Assembly: GCF_009905375.1 (NCBI RefSeq)
Contig: NC_133655.1
Coordinates: 169,135,141-169,199,140, forward strand
Reading direction: 5' to 3'
Length of the DNA stretch: 64,000 nucleotides
Source: Apium graveolens
Lineage: Eukaryota; Streptophyta; Magnoliopsida; Apiales; Apiaceae
Part shown: positions 23,171-35,200 of the stretch, piece by piece
Layout: each line of letters starts with the position of its first letter
How positions within the stretch are numbered: the first letter of the stretch is position 1
Made by a program: the position numbers and the translations under genes
Notes under the pieces: model-generated
Database searches by the model: none
Told to the model about the DNA's origin: nothing
What the model saw: the letters and a program-made list of their open reading frames with translations, nothing else

Positions 23171-25720
23171 TCAAGTAGTCAACAAAATGGCACTAACCAC
23201 CTCTCGGTTTGCCATGTCCCCATAGTAGTGCTTCAACCGCTGACCATTAACCTTGAATGCTTGGTCCGAATCATTCTCAAAAATTTCCACCGCTCCATGT
23301 GGAAACACAGTTTTGACAATAAAAGGTCCAGACCACCTTGATTTCAACTTCCCAGGAAAAAGTCGGAGCCGAGAGTTGAATAACAGAACTTGTTGCCCTG
23401 GCACAAATAACTTAGGATGTAGCTTCCTATCGTACCACCTCTTCACCTTTTCCTTATACATTTTGTTATTCTCGTATGCTTGCAGTCAAAATTCATCAAG
23501 TTCATTAAGCTGAAGCATTCTTTTCTTACCAGCCGCATCTAAATCCAGGTTCAATTTCTTCAATGCCCAGTAGGCCTTATGCTCAAGCTCCGCCGGTAGA
23601 TGACATCCCTTACCGTACACCAACTGAAACGGTGACATCCCAAGTGGAGTTTTGTATGCTGTTCTGTAAGCCCAAACAGCTTCATCGAGCTTTAAAGACC
23701 AATCCTTCCTTGACGGACAAACAACCTTCTCTAGAATGCGCTTTATCTCTCTGTTAGACACTTCCGCTTGACCATTTGTTTGCGAATGATAGGCAGTAGC
23801 TACTCGATGATTCACATTATAACGCTGCATCATAGAAGTGAACTTACGGTTGCAAAAATGCGATCCTTTATCACTTATGATTACCCGAGGCATTCCAAAC
23901 CTTGTAAAAATTTGCTTATGAAGAAAATTTAGTACTACCTTTGCATCATTTGTCGGTAAAGCTTTAACTTCGACCCATTTTGAGATATAATCGACTGCCA
24001 GCAAGATGTACTGATTATTGCAAGACGAGATAAAAGGCCCCATGAAATCGATTCCCCACACATCAAAGACCTCGACTTCAAGCATCACATTTAATGGCAT
24101 CTCATCCTTCCTTGACAAATTTCCCACTCTTTGGCAACGATCACACCTTAAAACAAACTGATGAGCATCCTTGAACAAAGTAGGCCAGAAAAAACCTGCT
24201 TGCAGAATACGAGCTGCCATCTTCTCACCTCCATAGTGTCCACCATAAACCGTGGAATGGCAATCTCGTAATATCCCCTCCATCTCACAGAACGGGATAC
24301 ATCTCCTGATGATCTGGTCAGCTCCCTGTCTAAACAAATATGGTTCATCCCACATATACCACTTCACCTCATGCAGAAACTTCTTCTTTTGAGCGGATGT
24401 CAAATTAAGCGGCATTATATTGCTGACAAGATAGTTTACAATATCTGCAAACCATGGTTCTTCCTCCTGAATTGCAAACAACTGCTCATCCGGAAAAGAT
24501 TCATTGATTAACGTCCTATCTTGTGAAGTAGAATCGGGATTCCCCAACCTAGAGAGATGGTCAGCTACTTGATTCTCAGTACCTTTTCTATCTTTGATCT
24601 CTAACTCAAATTCTTGAAGTAAAAGCACCCAACGAATGAGTCTCGGCTTTGAATCCTTCTTAGAAACCAGATAGCGAATAGCTGCAAGATCAGTGAATAC
24701 TGTCACTTTCGTACCAAGCAGATAAGATCGAAATTTCTCAAAGCCAAAGACTATAGCCAAAAGCTCCTTCTCAGTAGTGGTGTAGTTCAATTGGGCCCCA
24801 TTTAAAGTCTTACTCGCATAGTAGACCACATGGAAGAGATTTTTCTTGCGCTGTCCCAGAACTGCACCTACCGCATAATCACTCGCATCACACATCATCT
24901 CAAACGGTTCTGTCCAATCTGGTGCTGTAATAACTGGTGCAGTGATCAAACTCTTCTTGAGAGTCTCGAATGCTGCCAAACATTCATCATCAAATTTGAA
25001 AGGCACATCTTTCTCAAGCAAATTGCACAATGGCTTAGATATCTTTGAAAAGTCCTTGATGAATCGCCGATAAAAACCCGCATGACCGAGAAAACTACGG
25101 ATTCCTTTCACCGAATTAGGTGGGGGAAGATTTTCAATGACTCCCACCTTGGCCTTGTCCACCTCCAGACCTTTGCTAGAGACCTTATGCCCACGGATAA
25201 TGCCTTCACGCACCATAAAATGACATTTCTCCCAATTAAGCACCAAATTAGTTTCCACGCATCTTTTGAGTACGGCGCGCAGATTATTCAAACATTCATC
25301 ATATGAGTGTCCAAAGACGGAGAAGTCATCCATGAACACTTCGACGTTATTTCCAATCATGTCAGAGAATATAGCCATCATACATCTCTGAAAGGTGGTC
25401 GGGGCGCCACATAACCCAAACGAAACTCTACGAAAAGCAAATGTGCCAAATGGACAAGTGAAGGTAGTCTTTTCCTGATCCTCTGGTGCAATACAAATCT
25501 GATTATACCCGGAATAACCATCCAGAAGACAAAAATACTCATGTCCCACCAATCTGTCAAGCATTTGATCAATGAATGGGAGAGAGAAGTGATCCTTCCT
25601 TGTGGCTTTGTTCAATTTTCTATAATCCATGCATACTCTCCATCCTGTAACTGTTCGAGTAGGGATGAGCTCATTCTTTTCATTTGCGACCACAGTGATA
25701 CCTCCTTTCTTAGGTACACA
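23171..25720 (-). pseudogene. pol: Athila reverse transcriptase, RNase H and integrase
   Basis: One frame with one internal stop at 23486. RT boxes: [21 protein letters not shown], catalytic FMDD (residues 120-123 counted from 25693) and [12 protein letters not shown]. RNase [39 protein letters not shown] (His expected before AAIRYL is Leu) and ADHLSRL. Integrase: the HHCC region with CDRCQRVG, then [17 protein letters not shown] and [11 protein letters not shown] for the DDE triad. The C-terminal GPY/F module ([20 protein letters not shown]) lies at 23461-23171. Key catalytic residues of RT and integrase are present. The stop sits where relatives have Arg in LDEFRLQAY, a CGA-to-TGA change. 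Confidence 0.93.
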
Positions 25721-26761
25721 TTACACGGGGCTCACCCACGAGCTGTCAGAAATAGGATAAATGATGCCTGCATCTAGCCATTTCAGAATTTCTTTCTTCA
25801 CCACCTCCTTCATGATGGGATTCAGTCTTCGTTGTTGTTCCACAGTTGGCTTACTACCTTCCTCTAGCAGAATTTTATGCATACAATATGAAGGACTTAT
25901 CCCCTTGATGTCTGCTATGGTCCATCCTATAGCCGATTTGAATTCTCTCAAAATCCTTAAGAGCTTGTCTTCCTCACTACCTGAAAGGTCAGCTGAAATA
26001 ATAACAGGTAACATAGATGAATCACCTAAAAAAGCATACCTCAAGTGTTCAGGTAATGGTTTGAGCTCTAAGGTAGGTGCTTCCTCTATTGATGGTTTGA
26101 GCTTCCCTTCAGCATTCTTAAGGTCAGAAGTACCAAGAGATTCAAATGGTATGTCGAGCTTTCGCTTCCATGGAGAAGCGTTCAGATATTGTAATTGCTC
26201 ATTGCTATCTTCATCATCGCTGTCAAAATCCCCCACTAAGGCCTTTTCCAATGCATCAGACATTAGCATGTGATCGAGTTCCGAAGTAACCGCAGAATCA
26301 ATCACATCCACTTTTAAGCACTCCTCATCTTCTGTAGGGAATTTCATTGCCTTGAATACGTTGAAGGTCACATCCTGATCTTGGACCCGCATAGTAAGTT
26401 CCCCTTTTTGCACATCTATCAAGGTACAGCTAGTAGCCAAGAAAGGCCTCCCCAAGATTATGGGAATCTTCTTATCTTCCTCAAAATCCAGAATAACAAA
26501 ATCAGCAGGAAAGAAGATCTTATCCACCTTGACGAGCACATCATCAACTATGCTCCTTGGGTAAGTAATGGAACGGTCCGCCAATTGTAGCGACATGTAT
26601 GTGGGTTTTGGATCAGGCAGATCCAGCTTTTTAAAGATCGACAAGGGCATCAGATTAATGCTTGCTCCCAAATCACAAAGGCACTTGTCAAAAGTTAGAT
26701 TGCCAATGGTGCAAGGAATGGTGAAGCTTCCTGGATCTTTCAGTTTTGGTGGTAACTTTTG
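25721..26761 (-). pseudogene. pol: Athila aspartic protease and linker to RT
   Basis: The protease motif LGASINLMPLSIFKKL opens the longest ORF (from 26671), preceded in the same frame by FDKCLCD, giving the CDLGASIN form typical of Athila/Tat. ILGRPFLAT is the second conserved protease box. A ~170-residue acidic linker leads to WLDAGIIYPISDSSWVSPV, the RT start, where a TAA replaces the usual Gln codon of PVQCVPKKGG. Confidence 0.88.
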
Positions 26762-28537
26762 TTACAGAACCGCGCTGCATTCTTCCGTGAGAGCAACGGT
26801 TTCAAGGTCATCCAGTTTCACCTTCCTTGAAAGAATAGTCTTCATAAACTTCGCATAACTAGGCATTTGTTCCAGCGCCTCAGCGAAAGGTATATTGATG
26901 TGAAGTTTCTTGAACACCTCCAGAAACTTCCCGAACTGTCTATCCAGCTTTTGTTGCTGCAATCTCTTAGGAAAAGGTGGTGGAGGATAGAGCTGTTTCT
27001 CCCCTGTATTAGCCTCAGGCAGAGTGTGTTCAACAGTAGTCTTCCTTGGTTCCGCCGTTTTCTCCTTTTGCTTAGATTCTTCATCTCTAACTTCAGCTTC
27101 GACTTCTTTTGCCTTTTCAGCATCAGCTACTTTTCCAGACCTTAAGGTAATAGCCTTGACTTGCTCTTTAGCTTCCTTCCTGCCTGGTACTTCCGTGTCA
27201 CTGGGAAGAGTGCCAGGTTGATGATTGAGCACTGCATTGGCTAATTGACCGATTTGATTTTCCAAGGTCTTGATAGAAATCGCCTGACTCTTGCACAACA
27301 GCTTAAGTTCCTCAAAATCAGCACTAGTAGGTGCAGCTGCACTTCCCTGTTGAGGATATGATTGCCTTGTAGCATACTGCTGTGGTTGCTGGAATCCAGG
27401 TGGGTTAAACTGTTTACTTACTCCTTGCTGATATGTTGGCTGAATAGCATTCTGATTATTCCCCCAGCTGAAATTTGGATGATTTCTGTTGTTAGGATGA
27501 TAGGTCGCTGGCACAGGCTGCTGTTGTCACTGATAATTATTCACATACTGAACAGATTCGTTGACAAGAGAACACTGATCCGTAGCATGAGAACCTGCAC
27601 AAAGCTCACAAACCATAGCTATTTGATTAACTCCATACGTAGCCAAAGAATCAACCTTCATTGATAGTGCTTGGAGCTGGGCTGCAATAGCGGTGGCTGC
27701 ATCAACTTCCAGAATACCTGCTACCTTGCCTGACGTCATCCTCTGAGTTGGGTTTTGATGCTCATTTGCAGCCATTGTCTCGATAAGATTATACGCCTCA
27801 GTATAGCTTTTAGCCCATAAGGCACCTCCAGCTGCTGCATCGAGCATGGGCCAAGATTGGGCCCCCAAACCATTATAAAAACCAGTGATTACCATCCAAT
27901 CTGGCATTCCATGATGTGGTCATTTTCTCAACATTTCCTTGTAGCATTCCCAAGCCTCACACATAGATTCTGTAGGTTGCTGCGCAAACTGAGTAAGAGC
28001 ACTCCTCATAGCAGTAGTCTTTGCCATGGGATAAAACTTCACCAGAAACTTTTGCGCAAGATCTTGCCACGTAGTGATGGACCCAGCTGGTTCAGAATGT
28101 AACCAGTCTTTAGCTTTATCCCTCAGTGAGAATGGGAAAAGCCTCAACTTGATAGCCTCATCAGTCACGCCATTATACTTAAAAGTGCTGCAGATCTCGA
28201 CAAAATTCCTTATGTGCATGTTGGGGTCTTCAGTTGCCGCTCCTCCAAAAGAAACAGAATTCTGCACCATCTGAATAGTGCCCGGCTTGATTTCAAAGGT
28301 GTTAGCTTGAATAGCCGGATGAAGGATGCTTGACTGAATGTCATCAATTTTAGGCCGAGAAAAATCCATAAGAGCTGGATCAGCTTGAACAATACGATCT
28401 CCCATGTTTACTGGTTCTTTCTGCTCAGTTCCTGAATCCGAATCCTCAAAATCTAACTTCTCCGGAGTATCAAGAACTTCGTCTTTCTCCTCAGCTGTAT
28501 CTAAGGTCCTCTTGCGAGCACGAGAACGAGTTTGCAT
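26762..28537 (-). pseudogene. gag: Athila Gag
   Basis: One frame opening at 28537 (MQTRSRARKRTLD) with stops near 27917, at 27527 and at 26762. The retrotransposon Gag core lies at about residues 90-200 (IKLRLFPFSLRDKAKDWL, ITTWQDLAQKFLVKFYP). A CCHC knuckle of the Athila type, CELCAGSHATDQC, lies near 27600. A Gln/Pro-rich stretch and a basic/acidic tail (LRSGKVADAEKAKE, PPPPFPKRL) follow. The stop at 26762 fits CAA to TAA in the usual VLQQKLPPKL context. Confidence 0.9.
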
Positions 28538-28651
28538 AAACGCTTGCTAAAGTACCTGAAACACAACCGAAAAGAGTAAGCAACTACTACGTCCTAATCA
28601 CTGAGTCCTAATGACCAATGATGGTAAGTACATAAACTAAACAAATACGCC

Positions 28652-28671
28652 AAGTCCCCGGCAGCGGCGCC
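28652..28671 (-). promoter_or_regulatory. Primer-binding site of A
   Basis: On the minus strand TGGCGCCGCTGCCGGGGAC follows the 5' LTR end by about 7 bp. This is the Asp-tRNA-type site known from Athila. Confidence 0.85.
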
Positions 28672-28678
28672 AAAAACT

Positions 28679-29829
28679 TGTTAGGGCGAAATCACGCACT
28701 AATATTCACGCAAGTATACGCGTTCGCAAGTAATATAGAATACTTTCTAGTTCGTTCCCTCAGAGACTCAGACTAAGTTATTGTCTAATTAAACTCACTC
28801 ACCAATGTATGATTACTTCTCAATGTTAAGATAATAACACTTAAAATTGTTGATTAAATATTAATTATAATTAACTACTTAATTAACCACTTAACTAACA
28901 CTTCAATTTATCAATAATAAAACACTCATGAGATCACAACTTTATTATTAATTCCTTCTATAGCCATTGTTATTACCTTTAGCATGTGACAGTGATGACA
29001 TTAATCGAATAACACTAAACTGATAAAAGCCAACTTTCATTGTACTAATACCATTCTACCAAGCATCCACAATTAAGATAGAAGTTGAATAGTCATCAAT
29101 CATGTTGAGTTCCTATATGTCTACAGAAATTGACAACACAACGAATTAAGCACAAGTTATCCCTTTTGATTACATAGGGCAAATAAAACTGTTAGAATTA
29201 CCCACTAATCATGCACAACGTACATGAACCTATGCTAGCATGGCAAGTTCTAAATCTCAAGATCCACCGTCGCTTCACAAGAGATTAACACCCTATCTTA
29301 TATGTTCGCGACGCACATAAGACGAATACGCACAACCAATACTAGATATCATGCAATCATCACACACTAAAGTATTAAACAATTAACTAAAGAATTCCAT
29401 AATAAATCCGTTGCAACCCCATGATCACGATTAGCCCATAATAGAACTTATCGCCATCATGGGTTCATATGAAATCATGATAAACAACACAAGAAAATAA
29501 TAACTAAACTAATTATATTAAAACAGAGTACGTCACAAGAGTAAATAAGTCAAAGCAAGAAAACTAGCATCCAACGTTACAACGAAACAAGAATCACAAG
29601 AAAATATGCTTCCTCTTCGTTGCAGTGTGCTAAATCGGTCTTCTTCCTTATCTCCTTCGCTTCTTGCGCAAAACACAATCTAAAACATAATCTCCTTCCT
29701 ATTCTCTATGAAAACGTCTCAAATCTACTTATATAATAGTCCCATAAAACTCAGATTACATAGAAGTTGGAAGCCAAACAGAAGTAGAAGTCTAAAATAA
29801 TTCAGCTTTTTCCCCGACCCTACGCGGCC
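28679..29829 (-). repeat. 5' LTR of A, truncated at duplication junction
   Basis: About 1151 of 1463 bp remain. It follows the other two copies with only scattered single-base differences (for example in TATTATTAATT near 28944 and TTCGTTGCAGTG near 29622) and stops within CTACGCGGCC, the first bases of the GC-rich block. The missing part includes the start of the LTR in transcription sense, so this copy has lost its promoter-proximal U3 end. Confidence 0.9.
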
Positions 29830-29880
29830 AAACAGAAGTAGAAGTCTAAAATAATTCAGCTTAGTCTAAAAAAGTATGAT
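29827..29880. other. Duplication junction with templated filler DNA
   Basis: After CGCGGCC the sequence jumps back: the 36 bases 29827-29862 are a copy of 29773-29808, 54 bp upstream, joined through a 3-base GCC microhomology. Nine more bases (29863-29871, AGTCTAAAA) repeat a piece of the same template. About nine bases of unknown origin follow (29872-29880). At 29881 the sequence enters pol of element S at the point equal to 15048. This is the pattern left by repair with template switching. Confidence 0.85.
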
Positions 29881-30316
29881 CCACTTTTTTTGGTTCAGTC
29901 TGAGATAGAAATGAATGATAGAGACATTCATTTGATGTTGTTGTTCTAGTTCTGACACCTGCTTCAGGATCTCCAATTATTAAGTCATATGTATATGATT
30001 TAGTCCACTTCCTTGCAAATGGAAGTTGATCTCTAGAACTGGATCCTCCCGCATGATCCATGCTGTCTCCATCAGCATTTTCTGATGTTCCCCCTGAAGT
30101 TATGCTCTCTGAAATTTCAGAATTTGAGTTGGATCCTTCAGGAATTGAAGAATTAGAGTTTCCAAAATTATCAGAATTTGGCTCATCAGCACCTGATGAA
30201 TCAAAACTTGAAGAGCCAGTGACATGTTCTGATACTTCTTGAGAGTTTTGAGATGTGGTATGATCATCAACTTGCTCCCCCTGAACAGGTGCATTTTCTT
30301 TAGGTGTAGTTACCAT
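29881..30316 (-). pseudogene. pol: Partial RT N-terminal linker (S, second copy)
   Basis: Duplicate of 15048-15483. It holds the Ser/Asn/Gly-rich linker up to [10 protein letters not shown]. It then runs into the filler at 29880 and stops at 29861, so it lacks all RT catalytic boxes. Confidence 0.9.
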
Positions 30317-30406
30317 AGTTTCAATGAAATCAGAATTTAACCCGTCAGAACTTACAGGATCAGGATTTAGGTCATCAAAATTTACATCTTCATTTTCAAA
30401 TCTCAG

Positions 30407-31296
30407 CTAATCATGATCATTGAAATCTTCAAGTCCAATAATCTTTTTATCATCAAAAGATACATTGATAGATTCCATGACAACCCTTGATCTTAAATTG
30501 TAAACTCTAAAGGCTTTTATGGAAAGTGGATATCCAACAAAAATTCCTTCATCAGCTTTTAGATCAAATTTTAACAGCTGTTCAGGATGAGTCTTAAGAA
30601 CAAAACACTTGCATCCAAATACATGAAAATATTTCAGATTTGGCTTCTTTTTCTTCACCATCTCATATGGTGTTTTCCATGCTTGTTTATGAGTGTAGCA
30701 TTCTGTGTAAAACAAGCAGTCTGTACAGCTTCAGTCCAAAAATAGGTTGGTAGCTTTGCTTCATCAAGCATAGTTCGTGCAGCTTTAATAAGAGTCATGT
30801 TCTTTCTTTCTACAACTCCATTCTGCTGTGGAGTTCCAGGTGCAGAAAATTCCTGCTTTATTCCATGCTCTTTGCAGAACTCTTCCATGATTGAATTCTT
30901 GAACTCAGTGTCATTATCACTTCTTATTATTTTAACAGAATCTTTGACCAACTTATCCAGCTGTCTGACATGATCAGTTAGAGTAGATGCGGTTTCATTC
31001 TTCTTGTGCAAGAAATACACCCAAGTGTATCGTGTGAACTCATCCACTATAACCATAGTATATTTATTCTTTGCAATGGACATGACTGGACCAAATAGAT
31101 TAACCTGTAGTAAGTGATAAGGCTTAAGAATTGAGGATGCAGTTTTACTCTTGAATGAAGATTTTCTTTGTTTTGCCTTTTGACATGAGTCACAAAGACC
31201 ATTAGGAGAAAATACTGATTTTGGCAGTCCTCTCACAAGATCTTTCTTTACTAGCTCATTTATGTAGTTGAAATTTAAATGAGAGAGTCTCTTGTG
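30407..31296 (-). pseudogene. pol: Copia integrase (S, second copy)
   Basis: Duplicate of 15574-16463 with the same frameshift around 30683 and the same Asn for the first catalytic Asp (LLQVNLFGP). These defects therefore predate the duplication. Confidence 0.9.
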
Positions 31297-31719
31297 TTAA
31301 TTCCAGCTTTCTTCAATTGATGCTCTGCTTAACAGACAGATTGCAGAACCATCAGAATTTGTTAAAAGTCTGGCTTCATATATGTTACCATGTTTGTAAC
31401 CTTTCAGAACTACTTTGCTTGTAGAATTACTTACAACTTCACAATATTCTTCAAAGAAATCCACATGATAACCTCTGTCACAGATTTGACTCACACTTAG
31501 CAGATTGTGTTTAAGTTCTGAGACAAGAGCTACTGATTCAATTATGACATTCCCAAGATTGATATTGCCATATCACAGGGTATTTCCTATGTTGCCATCT
31601 CCATAAGAAACTCCTGGGACAGCTTTCTCCACAAAGTCTGATAGCAGGGCTTTATTTCCAGTCATATATCCTGAACATCCACTGTCCAGAACTATGATGT
31701 TTTTCCTGTTGCCCTGCAA
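31297..31719 (-). pseudogene. pol: Copia protease region (S, second copy)
   Basis: Duplicate of 16464-16886 with extra damage: in GNTLGYG the Gly codon has become TGA (near 31574), which leaves only 65 codons open at the 3' end. Two further substitutions lie nearby (near 31620 and 31632). Three changes within 60 bp make this the most divergent spot I saw between the copies. Confidence 0.88.
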
Positions 31720-31731
31720 TCACAAAGACCA

Positions 31732-32223
31732 TTATTGGTTAGTTTTAAGGACCCAGACTTTCTTGGATCCTTTGGCCTTTTTAAGTTTTTTAGCATTTGC
31801 AGCGGATTTTGTTTCAGAGTTTACGCTAACATGCTTTTTATCAGACTTTATATCAGACTTTGCATCAGAATTTACACTAAAAGGAATTACACTAACTTTC
31901 TTTAAAGAAGGTTTTATTTGATAATAATCATAGTACAAACTATGATATCCCTTACTAGTATAAATAGAATTCCATAAACTACCACAATAAAAACAAGGAT
32001 TTTGTGGTTTAAACCTAACAGACTGACTCTTAACTCCTGATCTAGGAGGTAAATAGTTTATATCTTTATTTTTCCTGCAAAAAGAAGCAAGATGGTTAGA
32101 GTTTCCACAGTTATAGCATTTCTTTCCAGGAGCATTAGGAACAGGCATATAATTATTGCTTTTATTCACACCTTCCTTTCCATTCCTATTTTTCCTAGCT
32201 TCCTTGACCTTATTGAAAGTGTT
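31732..32223 (-). pseudogene. gag: Sirevirus Gag C-terminal part (S, second copy)
   Basis: Duplicate of 16899-17390; the open frame gives the same peptide, including CYNCGNSNHLASFC. This copy, not the first, lies on the uninterrupted 5' side of S: removing 32224-35260 brings it next to the Gag N-terminal half, giving a reading KNVN then TFNKVKEA at the join. Confidence 0.88.
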
Positions 32224-35200
32224 TGTCCTAAATCCAATCATGTATGATGAGTTAGGAAGAACTTTCTTGTATTCCTATTTGATTTCATTGAAATTAATAA
32301 AAGACTTGTTTTGGTTTTATTATGGGCTTTATCTATTTAAAGTGTTTTAAATAAGATGCTCCATAGTTTAGAGTAAAGCTTCTAGAATTATAATGAGATT
32401 ATAATAGTGAGATCTAGAAGATGATAACTCTAGACTTAAACAGTTCCTGATCATAGGATAACTAGTCGGATGTTAGTGGATCCGCAAAGATTGGTACATA
32501 CTATGCTTGCTCCCTTCAGGAGGATGTCTATTCTTATAGGCATTTGTGTGGTGACACTATAGCTAGTATGTAGGTGTTTATTAGGGAATAAGTTCACTGA
32601 ACATGACTCGATAAGTTGAACAACTAATGGAGATTACTCACGTGTCAATAGTTATTCACTGAGTGATAGTTGTACAAGTGTCCTTAGACTTGAGATCGTT
32701 AAAGTTATCTTGTATATAATGAATTATGCTTTGGTTTAGTCCTTAGTCTCAAGGACATCCATTAGGTCTATCCTGGGCATAGGGATTTGTGTATAGAGAT
32801 AGTTAACGTCAATAGAGGATCTACCCCTTCCGGTATAGGAAGAGAATATCCTATGTTATTCTTAGTATGCGAATTCTGGAATCTCAGGCCAGAGTGTATG
32901 AAATTAGAAAGGAGTTTCTAATTTGCATTAATATGAACTTTGCATTATGAATAAGAAATCATATGATTAAATTTGATAGGCCTGACACGAGATCCATGCC
33001 TTGTATTTGATCGGGATATTATAAGGGTAGAAGGAATTCATTGTACGGTAACTAGTCACTGACAGGTTCTTGGTATTCTAAGCAGTGAATTCATATTATC
33101 CGGATAGTCACGATATGTTGAGAAGCATCACTCACAATGTACAATAAATATAATTAATCAGTTAATTATATTTAGTGAATTTTAGTATTCATGTAAATAA
33201 TTAATAAAAGTTTATTATTATTTATTTCTACTACCGGCATAATATTGAACCTACAGGGTCACAACATAAAAGAATATTTTTTTTGATGAAATAATGAGAG
33301 AGAGAATTATTTTATAAATAGTTTAGAAAAAGAAATAATAATTAAAATAGTTTTAATTATTATTAAAGCATTTTATAAAGATAAAATGTGGGGCTAATAT
33401 ATATATATAGATATATTATAAAAACCTTAGGAGAGCCTTATAAATAGAAAGAGATGGCTCATTCTAAAGGCACACTTGTTTTTGTGAAAAACCTAAGAAG
33501 AAGCTAGCCTCCATCTTCTTCCTCTCTCTCTCTCTCCCCCAAAACTCCATTTTTATAAAATTTTGGTTTTATAAAAAGCTTCATCGAAGAGGATTATTCT
33601 TGGTGGATACTAGTAGAGTGCTTCACACACTGAGAAGCAACTGCTAGCAACCATTTTATAAAGCTTCGATTTTTAAGGTATGGTTACGATTCCTCCGCTC
33701 CTTTTGATTTATACGTTTTTCTATATGTGCGATACATGGTTTTTACGGAATAATTGTTATATCACGCTTCCGTTCTGTTAGGGCGAAATCACGCACTAAT
33801 ATTCACGCAAGTATACGCGTTCGCAAGTAATATAGAATACTTTCTAGTTCGTTCCCTCAGAGACTCAGACTAAGTTATTGTCTAATTAAACTCACTCACC
33901 AATGTATGATTACTTCTCAATGTTAAGATAATAACACTTAAAATTGTTGATTAAATATTAATTATAATTAACTACTTAATTAACCACTTAACTAACACTT
34001 CAATTTATCAATAATAAAACACTCATGAGATCACAACTTCATTATTAATTCCTTCTATAGCCATTGTTATTACCTTTAGCATGTGACAGTGATGACATTA
34101 ATCGAATAACACTAAACTGATAAAAGCCAACTTTCATTGTACTAATACCATTCTACCAAGCATCCACAATTAAGATAGAAGTTGAATAGTCATCAATCAT
34201 GTTGAGTTCCTATATGTCTACAGAAATTGACAACACAACGATTTAAGCACAAGTTATCCCTTTTGATTACATAGGGCAAATAAAACTGTTAGAATTACCC
34301 ACTAATCATGCACAACGTACATGAACCTATGCTAGCATGGCAAGTTCTAAATCTCAAGATCCACCGTCGCTTCACAAGAGATTAACACCCTATCTTATAT
34401 GTTCGCGACGCACATAAGACGAATACGCACAACCAATACTAGATATCATGCAATCATCACACACTAAAGTATTAAACAATTAACTAAAGAATTCCATAAT
34501 AAATCCGTTGCAACCCCATGATCACGATTAGCCCATAATAGAACTTATCGCCATCATGGGTTCATATGAAATCATGATAAACAACACAAGAAAATAATAA
34601 CTAAACTAATTATATTAAAACAGAGTACGTCACAAGAGTAAATAAGTCAAAGCAAGAAAACTAGCATCCAACGTTACAATGAAACAAGAATCACAAGAAA
34701 ATATGCTTCCTCTTCGTTACAGTGTGCTAAATCGGTCTTCTTCCTTATCTCCTTCGCTTCTTGCGCAAAACACAATCTAAAACATAATCTCCTTCCTATT
34801 CTCTATGAAAACGTCTCAAATCTACTTATATAATAGTCCCATAAAACTCAGATTACATAGAAGTTGGAAGCCAAACAGAAGTAGAAGTCTAAAATAATTC
34901 AGCTTTTTCCCCGACCCTGCGCGGCCGCTCAGCATTTCTGCGCGGGCGCGCAAGGCTGCTGCGCGGCCGCTCAGCATTGCTGCGCGGGCGTGCAGGACCC
35001 TACTGGAAAAATTCCAGGTTTGCTCCGTTTCTTCGCCGTAATCTGCCCGTTCTTTTCCTCTCGCAATGGTGAACACATGCCAAGGCTTATTCTTGATGAT
35101 TCCTCCTCCGAAATGCAACTAATACCCTGAAATGCATAAACACTAGAAAAACGCATCAAATACACAAAATACTTGATTTCAAGACACCAATTTAAGCCAT

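Larger units (their letters stand above)
18942..29829 (-). mobile_element. Athila-like Ty3/Gypsy element A
   Basis: Minus-strand element with 5' LTR at 28679-29829 (cut short), an Asp-tRNA-type PBS, gag-pol in one frame, an ORF3 after pol, a polypurine tract and the 3' LTR at 18942-20404. The tRNA site, the CDLGASIN-type protease and the ORF3 with the plant transposon protein domain place it in Athila. The full 3' LTR is 1463 bp; the other LTR stops after about 1151 bp at a duplication junction. It sits near the end of a C1-type LTR. The base string TGTTC before it corresponds to CGTTC on both sides of the solo copy at 33776-35238. Confidence 0.92.

Noticed and set aside
25761..27221. Several plus-strand ORFs of 65-170 codons opposite Athila gag-pol
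   Set aside because: They are shadows of the minus-strand frame that carries the clear Gag and protease motifs.
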